Made by a program: the position numbers and the translations under genes. The notes below the pieces were generated by a model, which was given only the letters and a program-made list of their open reading frames with translations, had not been told where the DNA came from and did no database searches. This document shows, in pieces, positions 6,657-14,960 of a DNA stretch of 21,576 bases (its first letter is position 1; every line of letters begins with the position of its first letter). Origin of the DNA: Sulfuritalea sp. GTDB lineage: Bacteria; Pseudomonadota; Gammaproteobacteria; Burkholderiales; Rhodocyclaceae. The stretch lies in assembly GCA_016716965.1 (NCBI GenBank), contig JADJUP010000022.1, positions 1 to 21,576 of the forward strand, read 5' to 3'.

Positions 6657-8070
6657 ATGGCAAAACCAGCCGTCGTCCGAAAAGTCATTGAAATAAAGCC
6701 CTGGGCCGATCCCGAGGCCAAGGTCTATCCGCGCTCGATCAGCGGCATCTACGCCCGCTGGCGCTGGATCTTCGTCTGGCTGACGCAAATCGTCTTCTAC
6801 GGTCTGTGCTGGCTGCCGTGGCGCGACAGGCAAGCCATCCTGCTCGATATCGACACGCGCAAGTTCTACTTCTTCGACCTGGTGCTGTGGCCGCAGGACA
6901 CGATCTATCTGGTGCTGCTGATGGTCATCGGCGCGCTGGCGCTGTTCCTGTTCACCGCCGTGGCCGGGCGCCTGTGGTGCGGCTATGCCTGTCCGCAAAC
7001 CGTCCACGGAAATCTTCCTCTGGTTCGAGAAGCTGATCGAAGGCGAACGGCCGCAGCGCATCAAGCTCGATGCCGCGCCGTGGTCAGTGCGCAAGCTGGC
7101 CAAAAAGTCGGCCAAGCATGCCGTCTGGATCGTCTTCTCTCTGTGGACCGGCTTTACCTTCGTCGGCTACTTCACGCCGATCCGCGAGTTGGCGCACGAT
7201 CTCGTCACGCTTTCGCCCGGCGCCTGGTCGGCCTTCTGGATACTGTTTTACGGCTTTGCCACTTACGGCAATGCCGGCTTCCTGCGCGAACAGATGTGCC
7301 GCCAGATCTGTCCCTACGCACGCTTCCAGTTCGTCATGTTCGATCCCGACACGCTGATCATCGCCTACGACACCGAACGCGGCGAGTCCCGCGGCGCCCG
7401 GGCCAAAGGCAGCGATCCGCGCGCGCAGGGCCTCGGCGACTGCGTCGACTGCAGCATCTGCGTCCAGGTCTGCCCGACCGGCATCGACATCCGCAACGGC
7501 CTGCAGAACGAATGCATCGGCTGTGCGGCCTGCATCGACGCCTGCGACCAGGTGATGGACAGGATGGACTATCCGCGCGGCCTGATCCGCTATTCAACCG
7601 AAAATGCCGTCAGCCAGCGCCTGACGCCGATGGACATCGTGCGCCGGGCATTCCGTCCGCGGGTGATCGTCTATGCCGCGATCTTGCTCGCGCTCACGAT
7701 CGCGACGGCATGGTCGCTGTCCACCCGCATCCCGCTCAAGGTCAATGTGCTGAAGGATCGCGGCGCACTGTCGCGCGAAGCTGATGACGGCTCGATCGAG
7801 AACATCTACCGCCTGCAGATCATGAACACCGGCGACAAGACGCGGACCTTCCGCATCCGCGTCGCCGGCGGCGATGGCAAGGTGGGCATACGCCTGCACG
7901 ACGACAAGCTGATCACGGTGACCGGCGGCGAGATCGGCGCTCCGACCGTAAGCGTCAGGGCCGACCCGGGCGCGGCGAAAGCCGGCGCCATCCCGATCAC
8001 CTTCAATGTCGAGGACGTAGCCGACGCCACCGTCGCCGTTACCGAACAGTCGAAGTTCTGGATGCCCTGA
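6657..8070 (+). pseudogene. ccoG: Cytochrome oxidase accessory protein CcoG (FixG/RdxA), frameshifted
   Basis: CcoG is a polytopic membrane Fe-S protein that reduces copper for cbb3-type oxidase assembly. The first frame gives the start through RLWCGYACPQTV. The second continues as TEIFLWFEKLIEGER and carries the two 4Fe-4S motifs CVDCSICVQVCP and CIGCAACIDACD, further TM segments and a C-terminal Ig-like domain ending KFWMP. The frames join near 7004-7008, where a missing dinucleotide (probably AC in a CACAC stretch) explains the shift. Restoring 2 nt gives about 471 residues, the normal length. This is either a recent null mutation or a sequence error. It sits here without cco structural genes, between NO-related genes, so it may serve maturation of another oxidase-superfamily enzyme. 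The 3' end overlaps the norB 3' end by 32 nt in convergent orientation. Confidence 0.9.
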
Positions 8071-10348
8071 CGGGATTCGACGCGCAGCCGAATTCCTGTT
8101 CCGATGGAGTTGTCCTGTCCAGCAAGCCCAGCACCACCTGCAAGGCCACGGATACGGCGCCGACGATGAACACCACGTCGCCGAACGTGCGCACCCAGCG
8201 CAGCGTTTGCAGCAGGGGCTGCTGCATGAACTCTTCGCTGCGGGCGTACCACAGGCCCTGGCTGACGCTGGCATGGAACTGGATGAAACCGATCGGCAGC
8301 AGGCTGCTGAAGATCATCAGTGCCAGGCCGGCATTGAGCCCCCAGAACGCGGTTCTCATCAGTCCCTGGTGCAGGCGGCAATGTGGCCGGATATAGCGCA
8401 GCACCAGCAGCGTGAAGCCCAGCGCCAGGAAGCCATACACCCCGAACAGCGCGGCGTGGGCATGCACCGGCGTGGTGTTCAGACCCTGGATGTAGTACAG
8501 CGCCACCGGCGGGTTGATCATGAAGCCGAAGACACCCGCGCCCAGCATGTTCCAGAAGGATACGGCGACAAAGAACAGCAGCGGCCATTTGAGCTCCTCC
8601 ATCCAGGGCGCCCGCGCCTGCAGGCGCCAGTTCTCCCAGGCATCGTGGCCGAGAACGATCAGCGGCACCACTTCGAGGGCGCTGAAGCTCGCGCCGACGG
8701 CCATCACCGCGGTCGTGGTGCCGGAAAAGTACAGGTGATGGAAGGTACCGGGGATGCCGCCCAGCAGGAACAGCGAAGCCGAAGCCAGGCTGGCGGTGGT
8801 CGCCATGCGCCGCGACACCAGTCCCAGCGTGGCAAAGACGAAGGCCAGCGCGGTCGTCGCAAACACTTCGAAGAAGCCTTCGACCCACAGATGCACCACC
8901 CACCAGCGCCAGTATTCCATCACCGTCAGGTGGGTGCGCTCGCCATAGAACAGGCCGGCGCCGTAGAACAGGCCGATCGCCACCACCGACGCGGTCAGCA
9001 ACGCCAGCAGGTTCTTGTCGCCGCCCGGCTGCTTCAGAGCCGGGGCGATGCCGCGCAACATCAGCACCAGCCAGAAGGCGATGCCGGCGAACTTGCCGAT
9101 CTGCCAGAGGCGGCCGAGATCGAGATACTCATAGCCCTGGTGGCCGAGCCAGAAATTCAGATGGGGCGGCATGATCTGCGCAATGGCGAGGTAGTTGCCA
9201 ATGAAGGACCCGGCCACCACCACGACCAGGGCCCAGAACAGGATGTCCACGCCGGGCTTCTGCCAGCGGGGGTCCTTGCCGCCATTGATCAGCGGCGCGA
9301 GGAACAGGCCCACGGCGAGGAATCCTGTCGCAATCCAGAACAATGCCGACTGGATGTGCCAGGTGCGCACCAGCGCATAGGGAAACCACTGCGACAAATC
9401 CACGCCGTAGAACTTCTGTCCTTCGACCGTGTAGTGCGCGGTGAAGCCGCCGATCATGACCTGGAACACGAACAGCGCCACGATCAGGAACAGGTACTTG
9501 CCCAGCGCGCGCTGCGATGGCGTCAGCGCAAAGCTGCACAGCGGGTCCTGCGCGGCGGCCGCCGGCAGCGGCTCGTCGTGCCGGCGCAGGAAGGCCCAGG
9601 CCCACACCAGGAGGCCGACGCCGGCAAGCAGTATGACGATGCTGGCGATCGACCAGACGATGTTTTCGGCGCTGGGCTGGTTGCCGATCAGCGGTTCGTG
9701 AGGCCAATTGTTGGTGTAAGTGACATCCTGGCCCGGGCGCTCGGTGGCCGCCGCCCAAGCGGTCCAGAAGAAGAAGTGGGTCAGCTTCACCCGGCGCTCC
9801 GCGCTGGGCAGCGTGTCCTCCTTCATCGCAAAATGCTCGCGGCTCTTCTGCAATTCGGGCGCATCGGAGAACAGGCTTTGGTAGTAGGCGCCGGTTTGCG
9901 CCATGGCTTGCGCGCGCCGCGCCGACACGCGCAGCACGCCGCTGGCCGGGTCCACCCGGTTGCTCCGGTATTCGAGTTTCAGCTCTTCGCGCAGTCCGGC
10001 CTGCGCCGCGGCGTCCAGCGCCGCATACGGCTTGCCGTAGCCTTGCCATGCCGCCAGATCGAGCCAGGCGGTCAGTTCCCGGTGCAGCCAGTCGGCCGTC
10101 CAGTCCGGGGCCTGGTAGGCGCCGTGACCCCAGATCGAGCCCAACTGCATGCCGCCGACCGATTGCCACGCCGTCTGGCCGTCGAGGATATCGTCGCGGG
10201 TAAACAGCGCCTCGCCATCGGCGGCGACTACCTGCCCGGGAATGGGCGGCGCCTGCCGATAGACCTCGGTGCCGTAGTAGCCGAGCAGCGAGAAGGTCAG
10301 CGCCAGAACGGCGATCAGGATGAACCAGAGTTTGCGGTAGGAGCCCAT
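8039..10348 (-). CDS. norB: Quinol-dependent nitric oxide reductase (qNOR, single subunit)
   Basis: An integral membrane heme-copper superfamily enzyme of 769 residues that reduces 2 NO to N2O with quinol. The N-terminal extension has a TM anchor followed by a periplasmic cytochrome-c-like domain without heme-binding CXXCH (GEALFTRDDILDGQTAWQS region), the hallmark of qNOR versus cNOR. The catalytic part shows a heme-ligand helix at ARTWHIQ, given here as VRTWHIQSALFWIATG. FeB-site and glutamate motifs are HLWVEGFFEVFATT and HHLYFSGTTTAVMAVG, and the paired heme ligands are VHAHAALFGVYGF. About 14 TM helices are expected. The last ~20 residues (PSEQEFGCASNP onward) are hydrophilic and overlap ccoG on the other strand, so the natural stop may have been lost or shifted. 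It is divergent from the TetR operon; no convincing Dnr or NsrR box was found in its 291-nt upstream region. An 8-bp inverted repeat ATCGCATC/GATGCGAT (10403-10410, 10437-10444) lies upstream. Confidence 0.95.
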   Translation of the reverse strand: MGSYRKLWFILIAVLALTFSLLGYYGTEVYRQAPPIPGQVVAADGEALFTRDDILDGQTAWQSVGGMQLGSIWGHGAYQAPDWTADWLHRELTAWLDLAAWQGYGKPYAALDAAAQAGLREELKLEYRSNRVDPASGVLRVSARRAQAMAQTGAYYQSLFSDAPELQKSREHFAMKEDTLPSAERRVKLTHFFFWTAWAAATERPGQDVTYTNNWPHEPLIGNQPSAENIVWSIASIVILLAGVGLLVWAWAFLRRHDEPLPAAAAQDPLCSFALTPSQRALGKYLFLIVALFVFQVMIGGFTAHYTVEGQKFYGVDLSQWFPYALVRTWHIQSALFWIATGFLAVGLFLAPLINGGKDPRWQKPGVDILFWALVVVVAGSFIGNYLAIAQIMPPHLNFWLGHQGYEYLDLGRLWQIGKFAGIAFWLVLMLRGIAPALKQPGGDKNLLALLTASVVAIGLFYGAGLFYGERTHLTVMEYWRWWVVHLWVEGFFEVFATTALAFVFATLGLVSRRMATTASLASASLFLLGGIPGTFHHLYFSGTTTAVMAVGASFSALEVVPLIVLGHDAWENWRLQARAPWMEELKWPLLFFVAVSFWNMLGAGVFGFMINPPVALYYIQGLNTTPVHAHAALFGVYGFLALGFTLLVLRYIRPHCRLHQGLMRTAFWGLNAGLALMIFSSLLPIGFIQFHASVSQGLWYARSEEFMQQPLLQTLRWVRTFGDVVFIVGAVSVALQVVLGLLDRTTPSEQEFGCASNPVRASRTSTVR

Positions 10349-10580
10349 GGTGCTTGCCTTGATTCGGTTGCGTTCAAGCGACCCATCGGGGCCTGGTGGC
10401 TCATCGCATCACCGTTGGCAATCAGACTATTCGCGCGATGCGATCAATTCCGTGCGCTGGCACGCATTGCCAGGTTATGAATACCCGCCGCTGCCTGGGC
10501 CGATAGCGTTGCGGCAAGACGGATCCGTTAGCTTCATCTGCCACTCTTCGAACAAGTGAAATGGCTTCTGCAAGGATTAC

Positions 10581-10609
10581 TTGATCGACCTGGGTTTCTG
10601 GAATAAGAT
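10581..10609 (+). promoter_or_regulatory. Predicted sigma-70 promoter of the TetR/efflux operon
   Basis: TTGATC (10581-10586) and TAAGAT (10604-10609) are separated by exactly 17 nt and each matches its consensus at four of six positions. The start site would be near 10616, the centre of the inverted repeat at 10602-10631. Confidence 0.55.
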
Positions 10610-10631
10610 AGTAATTGATTACTTTCTTATT
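10602..10631. promoter_or_regulatory. 30-bp inverted repeat, likely TetR-family operator
   Basis: The arms AATAAGATAGTAAT (10602-10615) and ATTACTTTCTTATT (10618-10631) are reverse complements at 13 of 14 positions around a TG centre. The element overlaps the predicted -10 and start site and ends 8 nt before the TetR-family gene's ATG. Size, symmetry and position are what an autoregulating TetR/AcrR repressor needs. No separate strong ribosome binding site is visible between it and the ATG. Confidence 0.8.
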
Positions 10632-10639
10632 GGCTTAAA

Positions 10640-11254
10640 ATGTCCATTGAACCGAGACCGAAGAACTTGCCCGCGGACCAGCGCCGGGCGGTCACCGTGG
10701 AAGCCGTTATCGAGCTGACGGCCGAGCAGAATCCGGGCGACATCACTACCGCTGCGATTGCCCAGCGAATGAATCTCACGCAGGGCGCGCTGTTCCGCCA
10801 CTTTCCAAGCAAGGATGCAATCTGGCAGGCGGTCATGGAATGGGTGGCCGAGCGACTGCTGCTACGGGTGGATCGCGCTATGCAAGGCACGGACTCGCCG
10901 CTTCAGGCGTTGGAAGCGGTGTTCATGACCCACATCGAATTTGTCGTCGCGCACCCCGGCGTGCCGCGCCTGCTGTTCGGCGAGTTGCAGCGCGCCGAGG
11001 ACACTCCCGCGAAACGCATGGCACGCACCCTGATTGGCGCCTATAGAGAACGCCTGCGCGGGCTCATCGATACGGGGAAAGCACGCGGCGAAGTGGCGCC
11101 GGAGGTCGATACCGCAGCGGCTGTCGTCGCCTTCATCGGCAGCATCCAGGGTCTGGTCATGCAATCGCTGCTGAGCGGCAAGGCTGGACAGATGCGGGCC
11201 GACGCGCCAGGCGCTTTCGCCATTTACCGTCGCGGAATCAGGAGTGTCACATGA
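10640..11254 (+). CDS. TetR/AcrR-family transcriptional repressor
   Basis: The 204-residue protein has the family layout. An N-terminal helix-turn-helix spans residues ~15-62, with ITTAAIAQRMNLTQGALFRHF followed by SKDAIWQAVMEW. A helical ligand-binding and dimer domain follows, containing VAHPGVPRLLFGELQ. It is the first gene of the efflux operon, overlaps the next gene by ATGA, and sits directly behind a large inverted repeat, so it very probably represses its own operon and is released by an efflux substrate. The ligand cannot be read from the sequence. The ATG at 10640 is the only good start in the context of the operator. Confidence 0.93.
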   Translation: MSIEPRPKNLPADQRRAVTVEAVIELTAEQNPGDITTAAIAQRMNLTQGALFRHFPSKDAIWQAVMEWVAERLLLRVDRAMQGTDSPLQALEAVFMTHIEFVVAHPGVPRLLFGELQRAEDTPAKRMARTLIGAYRERLRGLIDTGKARGEVAPEVDTAAAVVAFIGSIQGLVMQSLLSGKAGQMRADAPGAFAIYRRGIRSVT

Positions 11255-11658
11255 AGTCCGAACGCATACTCAAATGGCTGGCCATCGCCGCCATCGCATT
11301 TGGCGCCCTCACCGTGTTCAGCGGTGGCCGCGCATTGTTCGGCGGCATGGAGGCGCGCGCCGAGCTTGGCAACGTCGTGCCCTTCGTGCTCTGGTTCAAT
11401 TTCATCGCCGGTTTTGTCTATGTCGTCGCCGGGGTGGCCCTGCTACGGACCAGACGCTGGGCTGCCGCGGCGGCCTTGCTTCTCGCCGTGGTGACGGTTC
11501 TCGTCTTCCTCGCCTTTGCTGTGCACATCCTAGCCGGCGGCGCATTTGAAGCGCGCACCGTCGGAGCCCTGTCGCTGCGCTCCCTTTTCTGGATCGCGGT
11601 GGCGCTGGTCGCGATGCGTGCCATGAAGGCGACTACGGCAGGGAGCATCCCGCGATGA
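11251..11658 (+). CDS. Small four-TM membrane protein of the efflux operon
   Basis: This 135-residue hydrophobic protein has about four TM helices: WLAIAAIAFGALTVFSGG, a helix around VPFVLWFNFIAGFVYVVAGV, AAAALLLAVVTVLVFLAFAV and the stretch LRSLFWIAVALVAMRAM. Its start overlaps the TetR stop (ATGA), and its stop overlaps the start of the HlyD gene, so it is translationally coupled on both sides. I do not recognise a named family. Context suggests an accessory subunit or an envelope protein linked to the same stress. Confidence 0.85.
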   Translation: MKSERILKWLAIAAIAFGALTVFSGGRALFGGMEARAELGNVVPFVLWFNFIAGFVYVVAGVALLRTRRWAAAAALLLAVVTVLVFLAFAVHILAGGAFEARTVGALSLRSLFWIAVALVAMRAMKATTAGSIPR

Positions 11659-12833
11659 ACTTCTCATTCAATCGTCGCAACATCCTCATTACCGCCGCCG
11701 TCTTGCTGTTGGCCGTTCTGCTGCTCTTCGTCGCGCGCAGCGGGCCGCTGGCGTCGATGCGCGTCACCGTCGCGCCGGTCGCGCGGGCCGATCTGGCGCC
11801 GCTGCTGTTCGGCATCGGCCTCGTCGAAGCGCGGCGCAGCTATCTGGTCGGCCCCACCACAGCCGGTCGCGTGCGCCAAGTCGCCGTGGATGTCGGCGAA
11901 GTCGTGAAAGCCGGCCAGTTGCTGGCCGAGATGGACCCGGTCGACCTCGATCAGCGCCTTGCCGCAACCGGCGCGGCCGCTAACCGGGCGAAGAGTGCTG
12001 TCGATACGGCCTCGGCGCAACTTGCCGACAGCGTCGCCCGCCGCGAAGTGGCTGCCGCCAATGCACGCCGCTATGAGGAATTGGGGCGCAAGGGTTTCGT
12101 CAGTTCCAGCGTGACCGAGGGCAAGACGCAGGAGATGAATTCCGCGACGGCCCAGTTTGCCGCCGCCGAAGCCGCGCTGGCCGGCGCGCGCCAGGACCGC
12201 GCGCGCCTCGATGCCGAACGCGGCGGCGCGCGACAGCAGCGCGGCAACCTGCGCCTGCTGGCGCCGGCTGATGGCGTCGTCACCGCGCGCGACGCCGAGC
12301 CGGGCTCGACCGTGGTCGCCGGACAGGCCGTCGTGCGGCTGGTCGCCGCCGACAGCCTGTGGCTCAAACTGCGCCTCGATCAGCATCGCTCGGCCGGCCT
12401 GCAAGTGGGGCTGCCGGCTGAAATCGTGTTGCGCTCGCGGCCGGGACAGGTGCTGCCCGGGAAAGTCGCCCGCATTGAAATGCTCGGCGACAGCGTGACC
12501 GAAGAGCGCATCGCCCAGGTGGCCTTCGACACGCCGCCGCAGGACGTGTCCATCGGCGAAATGAGCGAAATCACCTTGCACCCGCCGGGCGTCAAGCAGG
12601 CGCTGGCCGTGCCCGGTGCGGCATTGCGCCTGCACGGCGGCAAGACCGGCGTCTGGCTGCTGGCTGCCGGCAAGCCGGCGTTTGTCCCGGTCAGGACGGG
12701 CACCAGCGGCGCCGACGGCAGGGTGCAGATCATCGACGGCCTAAAGGAGGGCGATGTGGTGATCGTGCACAGCGAGAGCGAGCTCGCCGCGGACAGCCGC
12801 ATCAAGGTGGTTTCCACCCTCACGGGTTCGTGA
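11655..12833 (+). CDS. HlyD/MacA-type periplasmic adaptor (membrane fusion protein)
   Basis: The 392-residue adaptor links an inner-membrane transporter to an outer-membrane channel. A single N-terminal anchor (ILITAAVLLLAVLLLFVA) is followed by the first lipoyl half, GRVRQVAVDVGEVVKAGQLL. A long alpha-hairpin (~100-200), rich in Ala, Gln and charged residues, follows. The second lipoyl half is NLRLLAPADGVVTARDAEPG. The beta-barrel and membrane-proximal domains then run to the C-terminus. Overlap with the upstream gene (ATGA) and a 7-nt gap to the permease place it in the operon. No outer-membrane partner gene (TolC type) is present here, so it probably borrows one encoded elsewhere. Confidence 0.92.
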   Translation: MNFSFNRRNILITAAVLLLAVLLLFVARSGPLASMRVTVAPVARADLAPLLFGIGLVEARRSYLVGPTTAGRVRQVAVDVGEVVKAGQLLAEMDPVDLDQRLAATGAAANRAKSAVDTASAQLADSVARREVAAANARRYEELGRKGFVSSSVTEGKTQEMNSATAQFAAAEAALAGARQDRARLDAERGGARQQRGNLRLLAPADGVVTARDAEPGSTVVAGQAVVRLVAADSLWLKLRLDQHRSAGLQVGLPAEIVLRSRPGQVLPGKVARIEMLGDSVTEERIAQVAFDTPPQDVSIGEMSEITLHPPGVKQALAVPGAALRLHGGKTGVWLLAAGKPAFVPVRTGTSGADGRVQIIDGLKEGDVVIVHSESELAADSRIKVVSTLTGS

Positions 12834-12840
12834 GCCCGTC

Positions 12841-14034
12841 ATGATCAGCCTCGCCGGCCGCGACATCCTGCATTCCTGGGGCAAGTTCGTCCTCACCGGG
12901 GTCGGTCTCGGCCTGCTGATTGGCGCCACGCTGACCATGGCGGGTGTCTATCGCGGCATGGTCGATGATGCACGGGTACTGCTGACCAACAGCGGCGCTG
13001 ACATCTGGGTGGTACAGAAGGACACCCAGGGACCATATGCCGAGGCGTCCAGCATCCGCGACGATGTGTATCGCGGCCTGCTCGGCATGCCCGGCGTGGC
13101 GCAGGCGGCAAACGTCACCTACCTGACCATGCAGGTGCGCCATGGCGTCCGCGAGAGTCGCACTATGGTGGTCGGATTCGAACCGGGGCAGCCCGGCGAG
13201 CCGGGCTATCTGGTGGCAGGACGACGCCTGCTGCGCGGCCACTTCGAGGCCATCGCCGACGTCAAGACCGGCTTCAAGATCGGCGAGCGCATCCGCATCC
13301 GCCGCCACGATTACGAAGTAGTCGGCCTGACGCGGCGCATGGTGTCCTCCGGCGGCGACCCGATGGTGTTCATTCCGCTCAAGGACGCGCAGGAGGCGCA
13401 GTTCCTCAAGGACAACGACGCGATCGTCGCCGACCGCGCACGCACGGCGGCCAACCCCGCCCTGAACCGCCCCGGCGTGCCCGGCCTGCTCGACGCGGTG
13501 ACGGCGTCGCAGACCATCAATCACAGCGTCAATGCGGTGCTGGTGAAAGTCGGCGTTGGCGACACGGCGGCAAGCGTGGCACAGGAGATCCGCCGCTGGA
13601 AACACGTTCAGGCATATACCCGCGAGCAGATGGAGGAGATCCTGATCGAAAAGCTGGTCGCTACATCGGCCAAGCAGATCGGCATGTTCCTCGCGATCCT
13701 CACCGTGGTCAGTGCGGCGATCGTCGCCTTCATCATCTACACCATGACGCTGGGCAAGATTCGCGAAATCGCTGTGCTGAAACTGATCGGTACGCGCAAC
13801 CGCACCATCGCCGGCATGATCCTGCAACAGGCGCTAGGGCTCGGCCTGATCGGTTTCATCGTCGGCAAGATTTCCGCCACGCTGTGGGCACCGGCCTTTC
13901 CCAAGTATGTGCTGCTGGAGACGGCGGACGCCATGCGCGCCCTTGTCATCGTCATGGTGGTCTGCGCGCTGGCCAGCACGCTGGCGATTCGCGCGGCGCT
14001 CAAGGTCGATCCGGCGACGGCGATCGGGGGCTGA
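12841..14034 (+). CDS. ABC transporter permease, FtsX/MacB (DevC-like) type
   Basis: The 397-residue permease has the type VII ABC topology. There is one TM helix near residues 14-35 (FVLTGVGLGLLIGATLTMAG), a large periplasmic domain to ~270, then three C-terminal TM helices (MFLAILTVVSAAIVAFIIYT, the LQQALGLGLIGFIVGKI stretch, ALVIVMVVCALASTLAI). The motif LGKIREIAVLKLIGTRNRTI between the second and third helices is the conserved FtsX coupling segment. It would transmit ATP-driven motion to the periplasmic adaptor rather than pump across the membrane in the classic way. It lies between the HlyD and ATPase genes with 1-7 nt spacing, in DevBCA/MacAB-like order. Confidence 0.93.
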   Translation: MISLAGRDILHSWGKFVLTGVGLGLLIGATLTMAGVYRGMVDDARVLLTNSGADIWVVQKDTQGPYAEASSIRDDVYRGLLGMPGVAQAANVTYLTMQVRHGVRESRTMVVGFEPGQPGEPGYLVAGRRLLRGHFEAIADVKTGFKIGERIRIRRHDYEVVGLTRRMVSSGGDPMVFIPLKDAQEAQFLKDNDAIVADRARTAANPALNRPGVPGLLDAVTASQTINHSVNAVLVKVGVGDTAASVAQEIRRWKHVQAYTREQMEEILIEKLVATSAKQIGMFLAILTVVSAAIVAFIIYTMTLGKIREIAVLKLIGTRNRTIAGMILQQALGLGLIGFIVGKISATLWAPAFPKYVLLETADAMRALVIVMVVCALASTLAIRAALKVDPATAIGG

Positions 14035-14035
14035 G

Positions 14036-14752
14036 ATGGACGACGGAATCCACATCGAAGGACTCAGCAAGCGCTATGGCGAGGGCGACACCGCCGTCGA
14101 GGCGCTGAAGGACGTGAACATGCGCATCGCGCCTGGCGAGGTGGTCGGCCTGGTCGGTCCGAGCGGATCGGGCAAGACCACGCTACTCAAGTGCCTCGGC
14201 GCGGTGATCGAACCGACCCGCGGCCGCATGACCCTGGGCGGCGAAGTGATCTACGACAGTGAACAGGGCGGCTGGAAAACGCCGGATCTGCGTGCGCTGC
14301 GGCGCGATCGCATCGGCTTCATCTTCCAGGCGCCCTACCTGATTCCCTTTCTCGACGTCACCGACAATGTCGCCCTGCTGCCGATGCTGGCGGGGCGGGC
14401 GAATGGTGCTTCCCGGGCGCGTGCGCTGGAACTGCTGCAGGCGCTTGATGTGGCTCATCGCGCAAAAGCGCAGCCGAGCGAGCTTTCCGGTGGCGAGCAG
14501 CAGCGCGTCTCGATCGCCCGCGCGCTGGCCAACCAGCCGCCGGTGATCCTCGCCGACGAACCCACCGCGCCGCTCGACAGCGAGCGGGCGCTGGCCGTGG
14601 TGCGCATCCTTAATCAGATGGCGAGCCAATATCAGACGGCGATCATCGTCGTCACCCACGACGAAAAGATCATTCCGACCTTCAAGCGGATCTATCACAT
14701 TCGCGACGGAAGGACGGTGGAAGAGGCGGGGGAAGGACGCGAGATTTCGTGA
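14036..14752 (+). CDS. ABC transporter ATP-binding protein (MacB/DevA/LolD-type)
   Basis: This 238-residue ATPase drives the FtsX-type permease encoded just upstream. It shows Walker A GPSGSGKTT (41-49), Q-loop FQAPYLIPF (~96), signature LSGGEQQRVSIARAL (~148), Walker B VILADEPTA (~169), D-loop PLDSE and H-loop VVTHDEK (~204). The start at 14036 is one nucleotide after the permease stop; the frame is open further upstream but that part shadows the permease gene. It is the last gene of the operon. No clear T-tailed terminator follows; an imperfect inverted repeat at 14832-14907 could act as one. Confidence 0.95.
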   Translation: MDDGIHIEGLSKRYGEGDTAVEALKDVNMRIAPGEVVGLVGPSGSGKTTLLKCLGAVIEPTRGRMTLGGEVIYDSEQGGWKTPDLRALRRDRIGFIFQAPYLIPFLDVTDNVALLPMLAGRANGASRARALELLQALDVAHRAKAQPSELSGGEQQRVSIARALANQPPVILADEPTAPLDSERALAVVRILNQMASQYQTAIIVVTHDEKIIPTFKRIYHIRDGRTVEEAGEGREIS

Positions 14753-14831
14753 ATAGGCGTCGACATCACAGTCCTGCCGCCGCTTGATTCCAGGTTCAAC
14801 GGCCACTTCCAGGCGACTGCAGAGGATCAAC

Positions 14832-14907
14832 GGCGGCTTTGGAGAAACACGGTCAGCGCCAGCTTCCGGCTGATTGTACGCAACCAGCATCCAATCCAAA
14901 AGCCGCC
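14832..14907. repeat. Long imperfect inverted repeat upstream of the recombinase
   Basis: GGCGGCTTTGGA (14832-14843) pairs with TCCAAAAGCCGCC (14895-14907) with one bulged base. A smaller TCAGC/GCTGA pair lies inside, so the whole 76-nt stretch can fold into a branched hairpin. It sits between the efflux operon and the tyrosine recombinase gene. It could be a terminator lacking a T-run, a recombination site or part of a mobile unit; I cannot decide from sequence alone. No gene was found in 14753-14960. Confidence 0.55.
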
Positions 14908-14960
14908 CTTCGCCCAGAAGTAGAACAATCAGACTCCGATCAACAACGAAGGAGTCTGTC

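Noticed and set aside
8207..10480. 757-codon plus-strand open frame opposite norB
   Set aside because: It is the antisense of qNOR, rich in H, Q and R with no domains, and the minus-strand frame is a clear NO reductase.
10349..10580. FNR or NsrR box upstream of norB
   Set aside because: Several TTGAT half-sites occur, but none has a matching second half at the right spacing.
11664..12635. 323-codon minus-strand frame opposite the HlyD gene
   Set aside because: It is a shadow frame with no recognisable domain; the plus-strand adaptor has lipoyl and hairpin domains and operon context.
14796..14907. Integron attC-like site
   Set aside because: GTTCAAC fits one attC end consensus and an inverted repeat is present, but no matching GTTRRRY end was found at a suitable distance and the recombinase is not an IntI.
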